Assembly: GCA_013792135.1 (NCBI GenBank)
Contig: VMSP01000043.1
Location: 1 to 33,285 of the forward strand
Origin: Desulfocapsa sp.
Lineage (GTDB): Bacteria > Desulfobacterota > Desulfobulbia > Desulfobulbales > Desulfocapsaceae
Length of the DNA: 33,285 bases
Reading direction: 5' to 3'
Of the stretch, positions 1 to 9,826 are shown piece by piece; within the stretch, counting starts at the first letter, position 1; every line of letters begins with the position of its first letter. The position numbers were made by a program, and so were the translations under genes. Under the pieces are notes generated by a model. That model was not told where the DNA came from and made no database searches. It was given only the letters and a program-made list of their open reading frames with translations.

Positions 1-1560
1 ATTCGCTCTGACTACGGGCATCAGGGTATAGGGATGTTCGGCAAAGAGATGGAAGACACGTTCCATATCATCATGTTCATTTACTGTCACCAGATCCCGG
101 CTCATGAAATCAGCGGCACACATGTCTGACTGCAGCTGCTCGGGGTGAGCCATAATCCCCTTCAGATCGCGCAGGGTAAGGATCCCTGTGAGCAGTCCCC
201 CTGTGTCCAGAACCAGAAAATGGGGAAAGAGGCTTCGTTCAACTTGAGCTATCACCTCGCTGAGCTTCGTGCCTTCAGCTATTGTCTGAAACTCCCTGTC
301 CATATAGTCCGCCACCCACATACTCCTCAACAGATTCACATCATGACCGCGAACAATGTGCACGCCCCGGAGGTGAAGCTTGGTCTCATAGATGGAATAG
401 CCGTGGAAAAAACGGACCACGAGAAGACTGGCAATACAGGCCACCATCAGCGGCAGGATAACCTGGTAGCTGTAGGTCAGCTCAAAGATGGTAAGGATGG
501 CGGTAATCGGAGCAAGGGTTGTCCCGGAAACCACGGCACCCATACCGATAAGGGCATAGTAGGCAGGGAAGATGGCCTGTTCGGGCCAAATAACCTGGGC
601 CAGATAGCCGACACAACTCCCGAGCATGGCTCCCAGAACCAGGGACGGGGCAAAGATACCGCCGCTCATGCCTGACCCCAGGGAAAAGCCGGTGGCCAGC
701 AGTTTCCAGAAGAGGATAAACAGGACCAGGGAGAGGGAGAGATCACCGGCCAGGGCATCATTGATGCTCTCATAGCCAACTCCCAGGGCACGGGGCATGA
801 CCAGCCCCACACAGCCCACCAGCAGACCTCCGCAGGCCGGGGTAAGCCAAGCTGGGACACGCAGCCGTTCGTAGAGGCGCGGCAGGCTGAACACCGCCAG
901 CATGAGCAACAGGGAGAGGAAACCGGCCATCAGCCCCAGGCCGAGATAGAGACCCAGCTCGGCACTGTGGTTGAGACTGAACTCCGGGATCGTAAAAATG
1001 GAGATCTCATGGAGAAAGGGTCGGGAGATCAGAGTACCGGTGACCGCAGCAATAACGATATTGGAAAGGCTTACCACCTCCAGATCAAAGAGCAGGATCT
1101 CCACCACAAAAAGGGTGCCGGCCATTGGTGCCTGAAAGGTTGCGGCAATCCCTGCCGCCGCCCCACAGGCCACGGCCAGACGTCGCTGTTCTGTGGACAG
1201 GTGAAAGAGGGACGTGATGGTCGAACCGATGGAAGAACCAATCTGGACAATGGGTCCTTCACGGCCGAGGGAACCACCCGCAGAAATCATGAGCGCTGTC
1301 ACGGCAGTTTTTAAGAGGACAACCCGACCGCGTATCCTGCCTTCAGACAAGGCCATGGCCTCCATCACCTCCGGGACCCCTGGTCCTCGCAGCTCAGGTG
1401 CCAGCCAGGTGATTACCGGACCCACCACGAGCCCTGCGAGACATGGGATGACAAGCTTCAAATACCAGGGAGCTGCAGCAAAACGGTGACAAAATGCACC
1501 ATCTCCTGCCCAGAGCAGATCGACACCAAGCACCAGAAGGAATTTGAAAGCGACTGATGG
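1..1560 (-). CDS. ClC-family chloride channel/antiporter with CBS region; 5'-truncated, runs off the window
   Basis: The minus frame is open from about 1560 to base 1 with no stop. It carries the ClC signatures: RGPGVPEVMEA (the GSGIP region), GGSLGREGPIVQIG with the gating glutamate near 1252-1266, and GMSGGIFAPSLVLGA (the GxFxP motif), between many hydrophobic helices. After the channel comes a soluble CBS-like part (LRDLKGIMAHPEQLQ, then DFMSRDLVTVNEHDD). Such proteins move chloride, often in exchange for protons, in the inner membrane. The N-terminal helix and a start codon are missing: reading begins abruptly at SVAFKFLLVLGVDLLWAG, just where the neighbouring desaturase loses its own frame, and no ribosome site precedes any candidate start. 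An internal GTG near 1533 could start a shortened protein. Family is sure; whether it is expressed is not. Confidence 0.82.
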
Positions 1561-2167
1561 TGACGGAATGGTGCACCCTGTGCATATCAGGCGTCACGAC
1601 AAAGAAGCGTAGGGTGCGGTCCAGGGACAAGGGGAGTTTGAGATTGCCGTGGTTGAACATTGCTGTCCCGTTGAGAATTATTTCAAAAATAATTACAGTC
1701 AGAACAGAAGGACCGAGGGCTGCGATGGCGGTCATTTTAATAAGCATACTAAGGACTATTTCGATGGGGTGAAAGCGAAGTCCCGTAGTCACATCAATAT
1801 CCAGGTCAGCGTGGTGCATCATGTGCACCCTCCATAAGAGCGGCACGGCATGAAACATGACATGTTGCAGATAGACGATGAGATCAAGGGCCAGCATGGC
1901 CAGCAGAAAGGAAAGCCCGTCAGGCAGGTTGAGGACATTGAGAAGCCCCCAGCCCTTCTCCTGAGCTGCACCAGCCACCTGGACAGCGATTATCGGAAAC
2001 AAAAGGCGCACGGTAAAGGTATCAACGGCCACGACACCTAAATTGCTCAACCAGCGCCCAGTCTTTGATGTGGTCAGCGCCCGGCGCGGAAAAAGCAGTT
2101 CGCCAAGGGCCACTAACACAAGAATACCGAAGAAAAAGCCGAGTTGAATGGCTGCTTCATTTTCCAT
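1394..2167 (-). CDS. Sterol desaturase/fatty acid hydroxylase family protein with lost C-terminus and out-of-frame tail
   Basis: Starts at ATG 2167 behind a GGGGGGA ribosome site. Residues 1-200 form a membrane di-iron hydroxylase of the ERG3 superfamily: several hydrophobic helices and three histidine clusters, HVMFH, HMMHH and HRVHH. Family members hydroxylate or desaturate lipids with oxygen. Right after the third cluster (PDMHRVHHS) the usual ending with an NFG..LPWWDR-type segment is absent. The remaining 50-odd residues are basic, Cys/Ser/Arg-rich and are the +1 shadow of the downstream ClC gene. The ORF is therefore a chimera: a real desaturase to about base 1565, then out-of-frame ClC DNA to the stop at 1394. 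The iron ligands remain but roughly 80 C-terminal residues are lost, so activity is doubtful. Confidence 0.75.
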   Translation of the reverse strand: MENEAAIQLGFFFGILVLVALGELLFPRRALTTSKTGRWLSNLGVVAVDTFTVRLLFPIIAVQVAGAAQEKGWGLLNVLNLPDGLSFLLAMLALDLIVYLQHVMFHAVPLLWRVHMMHHADLDIDVTTGLRFHPIEIVLSMLIKMTAIAALGPSVLTVIIFEIILNGTAMFNHGNLKLPLSLDRTLRFFVVTPDMHRVHHSVTISRFQIPSGAWCRSALGRRWCILSPFCCSSLVFEACHPMSRRARGGSGNHLAGT

Positions 2168-2495
2168 GGTCCCCCCTGCAATTTGAAGATGTTTTCAGAA
2201 TTCATTATGGAGGCCACTGGCTGATTCCTCTTTAACCTCTTTGTGGTAGTTGTGCAGCCCCGCAAGATACTTGAGCAACCCATCCCCTCTATAATACCCC
2301 TATGCTTACTGCGAAACCAGAATTATTGACTCCCGGCTGCCACCTCTGGGAATTTCAGCCTGAAACTTGAAACTTCCTGATAAAATCTTATCATACTTCT
2401 GCAACAAGCAGGCAATCTCATTTTTCTTGCATGCCTTTCGACATTTTTTACCTAGAAATTATGCATACTGCATCGAAACTGCTATAAGTGATCCT

Positions 2496-3482
2496 ATGAC
2501 TGAACGAAACTCCAAACTGATTTCCACCATTTCCTTTGCCGCCAGCATCCTGGTACTTATCCAGATTCTGGTCATTCTCTTCCGCGGGGAAGCGGCATGC
2601 CTGAATCAGGGCTGTAAGATCGTTGAAAATCTGATAGCCATTCCGCCCTTATATTTTAATCTTGTCGGGCTTTTTTATTTCCAGGCTGTCTGCTGGCTCT
2701 TTTTTCTGGCCCGCCGAAAAGGCCCCCGTCTCATGGATCTTTCCAGGCTCTTCCTGCTCACAGGAGTAGCTGTCGAAAGTGTGCTCATAGCCTATCAGAT
2801 GTATGTTGCTGAGGCATTTTGTTCATATTGTCTCATCTTGTTTGCAATCGTTCTGCTGTTAAACGCCCTGGCTGGATGGAAACAGTCTCTTGCCGGAATC
2901 AGCATACTTTCCGGCATCATACTCATCTCTTCCATGTTGAGTTACGGCCCGACCACTCTTTTATCCAAGCAGGAAACAATCAACAGCGGCACCTATGGGA
3001 CACGAACCTGCCTCAATCCGCAGAAAGAACTGTACCTCTTCTTTTCAGCAGATTGCCCCCACTGCAAAAATGTCATTCAGGCCCTGGAGGGCTGCAGCAG
3101 TTGCAATTTCCATTTTAATCCCATTGAAAAGCTGGATAAGTTTGAGCTCAATGGAATGAAACGCACAGCTTCTTATGACCCTGAATTAAATAAGCTTTTA
3201 CTCAAATTGCTGGAAATCGACTCTATTCCGGTTTTGCTTGAAAAAAATCAATCAGGATTTTCTATCATCAAAGGCGAAAAACAGATTATCCACTATATTC
3301 AACAGGCATGTTACCTGGCTAACCCGCTCCTTTATCTAAACACTGAAGGGCAGAGTTCTCAGAACCCCATTCCGGTTTTCAATGAGGAAGGAGAATGTTC
3401 GCTGAACATCGAGTGTGACACGGAAGGGCAACAGAAATTACCCGCCGACAAATATCCCGAAGAAGCCCTTCCGACGCATTAA
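2496..3482 (+). CDS. VKOR-thioredoxin fusion, disulfide-bond-forming oxidoreductase
   Basis: A 328-residue membrane protein from ATG 2496; a longer frame opens at TTG 2367 but its extra 43 residues do not look family-like. Four to five hydrophobic helices carry the loop cysteine pair C35/C40 (CLNQGC) and the VKOR active site C109-S-Y-C112. A thioredoxin-like domain follows with C187-P-H-C190 (FFSADCPHCKNV). Bacterial VKORs of this layout replace DsbB: the thioredoxin part oxidises exported proteins, the VKOR part reoxidises it and passes electrons to quinone. More cysteines lie beyond the active sites (GCSSC, and two in the acidic tail). It stands alone; no DsbA-like gene is adjacent. The identification is firm, the start less so. 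Confidence 0.87.
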   Translation: MTERNSKLISTISFAASILVLIQILVILFRGEAACLNQGCKIVENLIAIPPLYFNLVGLFYFQAVCWLFFLARRKGPRLMDLSRLFLLTGVAVESVLIAYQMYVAEAFCSYCLILFAIVLLLNALAGWKQSLAGISILSGIILISSMLSYGPTTLLSKQETINSGTYGTRTCLNPQKELYLFFSADCPHCKNVIQALEGCSSCNFHFNPIEKLDKFELNGMKRTASYDPELNKLLLKLLEIDSIPVLLEKNQSGFSIIKGEKQIIHYIQQACYLANPLLYLNTEGQSSQNPIPVFNEEGECSLNIECDTEGQQKLPADKYPEEALPTH

Positions 3483-3510
3483 ATACATTGAACCGGTCAG
3501 GGGGGCTGTC

Positions 3511-3526
3511 TTTTTTTTTGGGGGGG
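3511..3526 (+). other. T9-G7 homopolymer tract between the VKOR and thiF-like genes
   Basis: Nine T are followed by seven G in the short gap between the two genes. Such a tract can slip during replication or sequencing. I see no stem before the T run that would make it a terminator. Confidence 0.6.
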
Positions 3527-3587
3527 AGAATGGCTCCAAAAAGATACCTATTACGGAAATCCTGCGGAAATGGTATAATTGACCACC

Positions 3588-4217
3588 ATGGAAAAAGAAC
3601 CCTATCTAAGAGAGTTATACGCCAGAAATCCACCAGGCTCTCTGGACAAGTTGAAAGACAAGGTAGTGGGCATTGCCGGGGCCGGGGGACTGGGATCCAA
3701 CATCGCGGTCAGCCTGCTTCGCGCCGGGATTCAGCAATTCATCATCGCCGATGATGACCGGGTGGAGATCAGCAATCTTAATCGGCAGTATTATTTTCTT
3801 GATCAAGTGGGGATGGAAAAGACAGCAGCCCTGCAGCAAAACCTGCTGCGCATCAATCCCCATGTGCAGGTGACACTGCATTGTACCCGGGTCACTGCTG
3901 ACAATCTGACTCAGCTCTTTGCGGATGCCCATCTCCTGATTGAGGCCTTTGATGCACCCGAGATGAAGGCCTTAGCGGCCCATTGCTGGACCAAGGATTT
4001 TCCCGATCGCTTTCTGATTATGGGTTCAGGGATTTCCGGCTACGGCATGAACAACAGCTTGAGCACCACTGTTCGCGGCAAGATGGTTATCTGCGGCGAC
4101 CAGCAAACCCAATACAGCACAGAGAATGGCCTGACCGCCCCCCGCCTGGGAGCGGTCGCCCAGATGCAGGCCAATGCCGCCCTGGAAATCCTCCTCGATG
4201 GCAAGATAAGCTATTGA
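3588..4217 (+). CDS. thiF: ThiF-family adenylyltransferase (short form, likely acts on ThiS)
   Basis: About 209 residues from ATG 3588; an in-frame TTG at 3579 is an alternative. The Rossmann nucleotide-binding loop GAGGLGSN lies near residue 35, followed by the E1/ThiF/MoeB signature DDDRVEISNLNRQ and a downstream MEKTAAL helix. The length and absence of CxxC zinc pairs match the short ThiF variant common in anaerobes, which adenylates the C-terminal glycine of ThiS or a similar sulfur carrier for thiamine biosynthesis. No thiS, thiG or thiH gene is near, so the partner is unknown. A TATAAT box at 3574-3579 lies just before the start, without a good -35. The family is certain; the exact partner is inferred. 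Confidence 0.85.
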   Translation: MEKEPYLRELYARNPPGSLDKLKDKVVGIAGAGGLGSNIAVSLLRAGIQQFIIADDDRVEISNLNRQYYFLDQVGMEKTAALQQNLLRINPHVQVTLHCTRVTADNLTQLFADAHLLIEAFDAPEMKALAAHCWTKDFPDRFLIMGSGISGYGMNNSLSTTVRGKMVICGDQQTQYSTENGLTAPRLGAVAQMQANAALEILLDGKISY

Positions 4218-4272
4218 TTGCAGGATCCCCTGAAAAGATCCCCTCTTGATAGCTGACCGATCCAAATTTATT

Positions 4273-5973
4273 GTGAGCAAACCAACTTTGTCCCTCATCA
4301 CGATTTTCTTCAATCGCTACTTGGCCTTTTTCTTATTTATACTGGCCTACTCTTCCGTGCTGCACAATCATGGAGGCCTGCCTTCCCTCTGGTCAAGCCT
4401 GCGCCTGGAAGCCCCTCTGCTCCTCTATAGCTATTTTCTCTGCAACTGTGTGCTGAAGAAATCACCATGGCAACCCTGGCTGGCCGCCCTGCCACTGATT
4501 CTCGCCTATACCATTACCGACATCTATTATATGGTGTACGGCCGTTTTGTCCGCATAGTGGAAGTCACCGAGATTCCAGAACTCCTGGACATCCTGCCTT
4601 TTCATTATGCCACCCTTGTCGGACTGGTCTGCATCATTTTTTTGCTCGTCCTTTTTCTCTCCCTTGACTGGAAACATTGGCGCATGAGCCTGGTCGCAGC
4701 CATACCGGCACTGGTATTGATCTTTGCCGTTGAGTTTGCGCCCGGCAGCTTCCTGACCGCGTCTCAGCCCCTATACAACCAGATTATAGGATGGTCGGAT
4801 GCTCTCAGTGTCGGCAATAACGGTCGTCTCACCATGGCGACCTATTTTGAGGCCCTGCGTAAAAATTCCATTGAAAAGACCCTGGCCTTCCGCGACAGGA
4901 AAGAGTTTATTGAGCAGATGGCTGCTCTGTCACAACAGATCAAGACATCAGCCAGGAACAGGAATGTGCATCTGGTCGTGCTCGAAAGCTTTCTTGATCC
5001 CAAAATATTTTCCGGCCTGAAGCTTTCTCAACCAGCGGCAGCTCCGGCCTTCAGAAAACTGATTGGGAAAACAGACACCTATTCCATCTCTCCGGTCTTT
5101 GGCGGGGGAACGGCACAGTCCGAATTTGAGGTACTCTGTGGTGTACCTGCCCTGCGGGCCCTCTCCAGTATTGAATTCAATGTTTTCACCGGGGGTAAAA
5201 CCTATTGCCTGCCATCGATCCTGGATGACGCCGGGTATCAGACCATGGTTTCCAACGGCCACAAGCCCAAGTTTTTCAATGCGATTCCGGCCTACAAGGG
5301 AACGGGATTTAACAACATCTTTTTCCCCCTGGAAAATGCCCCCGACACGGATACCTATCTGAGCACCGGCGACACCAAAAAAGAATGGTATATGTTTGAC
5401 GGCAATCTTTTGAACCAAAATCTTGCCTATGTCGCCAAATATCTTCAGGAACACCCGGGGAAACCGCTGTTCAATTATATCATGACTATTTACGGACACA
5501 CCCCCCACTACCTTGATGAGACTATCCGACCCAGGATCATCAAGGTAGTGGGGGGCAAAAAAGACGCACAACTTGAGCGGGCAGTCAACCAACATTACTA
5601 CCGAACCGAGGCCATCGCCAAATATGTCCAAGGCTTGCTGAAGATTGATCCGCACAGCCTGATCATTCTGGTCAGCGACCATGTCCCGCCACTCTCTTTG
5701 GGCCCGCTCACTTATAAAAAATTCCACTACATGAAAAATATTGAGAACAGCATCTACTATAATCGCATCGTTATTATCGAAAACGGCAAGACCATGCAAT
5801 ATGACACCATGCATCATTATGACGTTCCCAAGATTGTTGCCAATTACCTGACCGATGGCGTATATTGCCGCAACAATCAATGCAATTTTGACAAAAAAAC
5901 ACTCGCCGGACGAGCCGCTCCCGTCGATAGTCAGGATAACTACATGACGATCATGGCTCATGCCACCATGTAA
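4273..5973 (+). CDS. LTA synthase/MdoB-type phosphoglycerol transferase (sulfatase fold)
   Basis: A membrane protein of about 566 residues: five N-terminal transmembrane helices (to about residue 175) and an external alkaline-phosphatase/sulfatase-fold domain. Visible active-site parts are VVLESF (metal ligand Glu), GGGTAQSEFEVLCG (Thr nucleophile near 280), YGHTPH and the metal-binding VSDHVPP. Relatives move phosphoglycerol or phosphoethanolamine from lipids to periplasmic glucans, lipoteichoic acid or lipid A. In a Gram-negative host, decoration of glucans or envelope glycans is the best guess. GTG 4273 is chosen because MSKPTLSL leads directly into the first helix; TTG 4246 is possible, and neither has a clear ribosome site. 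It lies 55 bases after the ThiF-like gene, perhaps co-transcribed. Confidence 0.83.
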   Translation: MSKPTLSLITIFFNRYLAFFLFILAYSSVLHNHGGLPSLWSSLRLEAPLLLYSYFLCNCVLKKSPWQPWLAALPLILAYTITDIYYMVYGRFVRIVEVTEIPELLDILPFHYATLVGLVCIIFLLVLFLSLDWKHWRMSLVAAIPALVLIFAVEFAPGSFLTASQPLYNQIIGWSDALSVGNNGRLTMATYFEALRKNSIEKTLAFRDRKEFIEQMAALSQQIKTSARNRNVHLVVLESFLDPKIFSGLKLSQPAAAPAFRKLIGKTDTYSISPVFGGGTAQSEFEVLCGVPALRALSSIEFNVFTGGKTYCLPSILDDAGYQTMVSNGHKPKFFNAIPAYKGTGFNNIFFPLENAPDTDTYLSTGDTKKEWYMFDGNLLNQNLAYVAKYLQEHPGKPLFNYIMTIYGHTPHYLDETIRPRIIKVVGGKKDAQLERAVNQHYYRTEAIAKYVQGLLKIDPHSLIILVSDHVPPLSLGPLTYKKFHYMKNIENSIYYNRIVIIENGKTMQYDTMHHYDVPKIVANYLTDGVYCRNNQCNFDKKTLAGRAAPVDSQDNYMTIMAHATM

Positions 5974-6054
5974 CAAAGGGAAAACGCTGCAAAGCTTCTC
6001 TTTTGACAGGTTTAGATCAGTTTCCACACAACATTAATAACAGGAGTACAAGAA

Positions 6055-6612
6055 ATGGGCAAACAGATGGTCATGTCAGTCATGTCGAAAGACAGGCCCG
6101 GCATTGTCGCCGATATCACCGGGGTCATTTATACACTGCAGGGGGATCTGGCGGACCTGAACCAGTCCGTTCTCTGTGATTATTTTTCCATGATCCTTAT
6201 TGCCACCTTTGATGACTCGGTGACCCCTGAAGATGTGGTAGCCGCCTTTTCCCATATCCCCTCTGAAACCAGACTGGAGGCGGTGGTCAAAGAGATGAAA
6301 ATTCCCATGGAAATTGCCAAGGCCAAAAGATCGCCAGAGACCTATATCCTGACCGCTCAGGGAAAAAATAAAAGTGGACTGGTGCACCGGATCAGTCTCT
6401 TCTGTTATCAGCACAGGATCAATATCCTCGATCTTGCCACCACCCTCAGTGGCGATCAGTACACCATGATCCTGCAGCTTGATTTCAGCGCCGTGGAATC
6501 CGTTGACGATATCCGTAGCAGCCTTACCAGTTGTGCAGAAGACGCCGGCCTGACCGTCGTGCTGCAGCATGAAGATATCTTCAAGGCCACCAGCGAAATC
6601 ACGCTGTTTTAA
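6055..6612 (+). CDS. ACT-domain regulator, GcvR-like (tandem ACT)
   Basis: Starts at ATG 6055 with AGGAG eight bases upstream; 185 residues. The first ACT domain (about 5-80) opens with MSVMSKDRPGIVADITGVI, and the second (about 95-175) with YILTAQGKNKSGLVHRISLFC. ACT domains bind amino acids and modulate enzymes or regulators; tandem versions include GcvR, which restrains the glycine-cleavage activator. The next gene, 65 bases on, is a UPF0210 protein. A small ACT protein next to UPF0210 is a recurrent pairing in bacteria, so the two probably act together. The ligand is unknown. Confidence 0.85.
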   Translation: MGKQMVMSVMSKDRPGIVADITGVIYTLQGDLADLNQSVLCDYFSMILIATFDDSVTPEDVVAAFSHIPSETRLEAVVKEMKIPMEIAKAKRSPETYILTAQGKNKSGLVHRISLFCYQHRINILDLATTLSGDQYTMILQLDFSAVESVDDIRSSLTSCAEDAGLTVVLQHEDIFKATSEITLF

Positions 6613-6677
6613 TCCCGGGTACCATCCTCTTATCCCCCGTTGACGTTTTTCCTCTACAAAACCGGAGCCAGACCAAT

Positions 6678-8057
6678 ATGTTACGATCAGACCATATTCT
6701 TGCCACTGTTGAGATGATCCAGAAGGAAAATCTTGATGTACGCGCTGTTACCATGGGTATTAATCTTCTCGACTGTCGAGGTGGTGATGTCAGCGAGACC
6801 TGTCACCGAGTGGAAGAAAAGATAGGCACAGCGGCCTCCCGTTTTGTGGCAACCTGTAACAAGGTGAGCCAGAAATATGGGATTCCGGTGGTCAACAAAC
6901 GGATATCGGTCACCCCCATTGCCTTTGTCGGGGCCGGTTTTGACCGCCATGGTTTCGTGGAGCTGGCACTCGCCCTTGATCGTGCCGCCACAGCCGCCGG
7001 CGTCGATATCCTCGGCGGCTTCTCGGCTCAAGTGGAAAAAGGGATGACGGCCACCGATCGGGAATATATCGCCTCCATTCCTGAGGCCCTGGCCCGGACG
7101 AGCAAGCTCTGTGCCTCCATAAATATTGCCAGCAGTCAGAAGGGGATCAACATGGACGCTCTGGCCCTGATCGGCCAGACGGTGAAGGATCTGGCCGAGA
7201 TAACCCGGGAGCAGAATGGTTTTGGAGCAGCCAAATTTGTGGTCTTCTGTAATCAGCCGGGTGATAATCCCTTTATGGCCGGTGCCATCCATGGCCTGGA
7301 AGAGGCGGATCTGGTGCTCAACGTGGGCGTCAGCGGACCAGGAGTCATTGCCAGGGCACTCGACAGGCTGATCCACGCTAGAGGCCGGGAGAATCTGGGA
7401 CTGGATGATATTGCCGAAGAGATCAAGCAGACCACCTTCCGGGTGACCCGCTGCGGGGAACTGATCGGCCGCAAGGTTTCAGAGGAACTTGGGATTGAAT
7501 TCGGGGTAGTTGACCTCTCCTTGGCCCCGACCCCGACAGTGGGTGACAGCGTCGGTGAAATACTGGAGATTCTGGGCGTGGATGTTGTGGGCGCACCAGG
7601 CTCCACCGCCATCCTCGCCATGCTCAATGACGCGGTTAAGAAAGGCGGCATCTTTGCCAGCAAGGCCGTGGGCGGACTGAGTGGGGCCTTTATTCCGGTG
7701 ATGGAGGACGAGGTCCTGGCCGCAGCTGTCGGCAGCGGCGCCCTCTGCCTGGAAAAGCTCGAAGCCATGACCTGCGTCTGTTCGGTTGGACTCGACATGA
7801 TCCCTATTCCCGGCTCGGTGGATGCCGACACCATCTCGGCTATTATTGCCGACGAAATGGCTCTGGGGATGATCAACAACAAGACCACCGCCGTCCGCCT
7901 GATCCCGGTCCCCGGCAAAGAGGCCGGAGAGGTCGTCAGCTTCGGCGGCCTCTTCGGGGCCAGCCCGATCATGCCGGTGCGCAATGTGGGCAAGTCCAGC
8001 CGCTTCATCGCCTGGGGCGGCAGGATCCCGGCGCCGATTCACAGTTTCAAGAACTGA
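6678..8057 (+). CDS. UPF0210 (DUF711, PFL-like) family protein
   Basis: 459 residues from ATG 6678, with GGAG ten bases upstream. Recognised by family segments such as ITREQNGFGAAKFVVFCNQPGDNPFMAGA... (given here only in part), GVSGPGVIARAL, DLSLAPTPTVGDSVGEILE and the Gly-rich C-terminus SFGGLFGASPIMPV. The family has a glycyl-radical-like fold but is uncharacterised biochemically, and I assign no reaction. It directly follows the ACT-domain gene in the same direction and likely forms a two-gene operon with it. Length is as usual for the family. Confidence 0.87.
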   Translation: MLRSDHILATVEMIQKENLDVRAVTMGINLLDCRGGDVSETCHRVEEKIGTAASRFVATCNKVSQKYGIPVVNKRISVTPIAFVGAGFDRHGFVELALALDRAATAAGVDILGGFSAQVEKGMTATDREYIASIPEALARTSKLCASINIASSQKGINMDALALIGQTVKDLAEITREQNGFGAAKFVVFCNQPGDNPFMAGAIHGLEEADLVLNVGVSGPGVIARALDRLIHARGRENLGLDDIAEEIKQTTFRVTRCGELIGRKVSEELGIEFGVVDLSLAPTPTVGDSVGEILEILGVDVVGAPGSTAILAMLNDAVKKGGIFASKAVGGLSGAFIPVMEDEVLAAAVGSGALCLEKLEAMTCVCSVGLDMIPIPGSVDADTISAIIADEMALGMINNKTTAVRLIPVPGKEAGEVVSFGGLFGASPIMPVRNVGKSSRFIAWGGRIPAPIHSFKN

Positions 8058-8346
8058 TGATTATTCCAATTTGCATTTAAGCCGTCCCCTTCTTCGGTGC
8101 GTGCTTTCGCCATCCCTGGCTCGTACGATACTGAAGCGTCCATGCTTGGCGGCTGCACTGCACAACTCCTCACCATATAACCGCACTGCTTCCTCGCAGC
8201 TCACGTTGCAATCTCGCCTGCTCGCTCAAGCTGTTCACAAAAACATCAAAGAAAGATCATCTGACCTGTAGTTATTCAGACTTAATTTGATATAAATTGG
8301 GAAAAGATCCGAGCTAATCTGACACCTTGTTATTCCATTTCTAAAT
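8058..8346. other. Gene-free spacer between UPF0210 and the IS scar
   Basis: No start with a ribosome site or recognisable reading frame was found. The first part is GC-rich and the last 70 bases AT-rich as the IS630 fragment is approached. Confidence 0.5.
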
Positions 8347-8748
8347 CTAAAGTGAATTTATTATCCAAGGCCAAGCGACTATAGAATGCACCAACTGATG
8401 GTTTTGTTCCATTTTTAATAATGATGCCGACAAGTGATCTTCAAGAGCGTCAATGCTTTTGAAGACACGATTGTGAAAACACTTTTCTCTTAATTCGTCC
8501 CATAAATGCTCAACTGGATTAAGTTCAGGGGCATAGGGTGGTAATTTTATCAGTCGCATATTCTTCGGGATAACAAGCGTTTCCGAGCGATGCTAACCAG
8601 CACCATCAACAATCATGACGATCCGATCAGTCGCATGTCTTGCTGCCACCTCATCAAGAAACAACTGCATACAAGAGGTGTTGACATACGGCAAGATCAA
8701 TGAATCAAGAACACCATCGACTACAGAAACAGCGGCATATACACAAAA
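8347..8748 (-). pseudogene. IS630-family transposase fragment with internal stop
   Basis: Minus-strand translation from about 8748 down to the stop at 8347 gives typical IS630 sequence: VYAAVSVVDGVLDSLILPYVN, then CMQLFLDEVAARH, IVMIVDGAG, a TAG where the family has Trp (GAGWHRS), and SETLVIPKNMRLIKLPPYAP with ELNPVEHLWDELREK. The middle Asp and final Glu of the DDE triad remain, but the N-terminal half is missing. The interruption lies at about 8750, where an IS3-type fragment begins on the other strand. The gene is dead by both truncation and nonsense mutation. Confidence 0.85.
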
Positions 8749-8749
8749 A

Positions 8750-9395
8750 AACATCTCTGAAAGGAACTGGATTTATTCAACCGCTACGTCCCCATGAGCA
8801 TTGGCATGTGGACATCTCTTATCTCAATATCCATGGCACCTTCTACTACCTGGGCAGCTTCCTGGATGGCTGCAGTCGCTCTATCATCCATTGGGAGATC
8901 AGAGGACAGATGACTGAGACAGACGTGGAAATCATCCTCCAGCGGGCCAAGGAGAAATACCCAGAAGCCAAGCCAAGGATTATTTCCGACAACGGCCCCC
9001 AGTTCATTGCAAAAGATTTCAAGGAGTTCATCCGGATCTCTGGGATGACCCATGTACGAACTTCGCCCTATTACCCACAGTCAAACGGTAAGCTGGAGCG
9101 ATTCCATAAAACCATTAAAACTGAATGCATACGTCCTGGTGTTCCACTTTCCCTTGACGATGCCCGAAGAATTGTAGAAAAGTACATTGAGCATTACAAC
9201 ACTGTCAGGCTGCACAGCGCTATTGGCTACGTTACCCCAGCAGACAAGCTGAATGGTAGAGACCAAGAAATATTCAAAGAGCGAGACAAAAAGCTTGAGG
9301 AAGCCAGAGAACTGAGAAAGCAAAAACGACAGAAAGCCTTCTCTGAAATCATGCGTCTAGGGGAACATGATACACCCTTACTGCAGGCGGTCTGA
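8750..9395 (+). pseudogene. IS3-type orfB (integrase catalytic domain) fragment, 5'-truncated
   Basis: The frame is open from 8700, but transposase sequence starts near 8750 with SLKGTGFIQPLRPHEHWHVD. The retroviral-integrase-like core is complete: Asp in HWHVDISYLN, Asp in IISDNGPQF, Glu in SNGKLERFH, then VRLHSAIGYVTP and a basic coiled-coil tail to the stop at 9393-9395. The residues before 8750 come from antisense IS630 DNA, so the natural N-terminal helix-turn-helix region and orfA are gone. The element cannot move by itself. Confidence 0.85.
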
Positions 9396-9826
9396 AAGTC
9401 CATTTCCGACTGAGGCAAAACAGAGTGCTGTATGCAAAAAAAATACTGGCGTATTAAAAACTATGACTAATCACGGGTTGACTTACAGCTAGAAGTTTAG
9501 TCTTCATTGTGGCGGAGTATGTTTGGAAATATGTTTACTTTAGAATTTACCGGCAAGGGGCAAGAGCAGCTCTGGCCCCTTCCTTTAACGAATATATACA
9601 AAATTTGAGCTACTCCAGCTTTCAACGCTAGTTAACATGCTGGTTTTTTTGGCTTTTCTTTGAAATCCCGGTAAAATCTGGTTTCTTATCGACTGCTCAG
9701 GGATACTATTTTTAGCAGCAGAAATAATCAACAAACGCTCCAGTTTGGCATTATGATCAAAAATTCTGCAATCGAGCAGAACGCTTCGCCCGTTGCTGCA
9801 AATGATCACAAAAGAGGTCTATCCGC
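9396..9826. other. Gene-free stretch with one stem-loop (9555-9581)
   Basis: No coding frame was recognised. AAGGGGC at 9555-9561 pairs with GCCCCTT at 9575-9581, with an inner partly paired AGAGC/GCTCT. There is no T run after it, so a terminator is unlikely. A second weak pair, CCAGC/GCTGG followed by seven T near 9645, could end transcripts coming from the IS scar. Confidence 0.4.

Noticed and set aside
3551-3579. Promoter with TATAAT before the thiF-like gene
   Set aside because: The -10 is perfect but the -35 (TTACGG) is poor and the box nearly touches the start codon; it would give a leaderless transcript. Not strong enough to list.
4948-6027. 359-codon minus-strand ORF
   Set aside because: Exact antisense of the phosphoglycerol transferase; no ribosome site or domain pattern.
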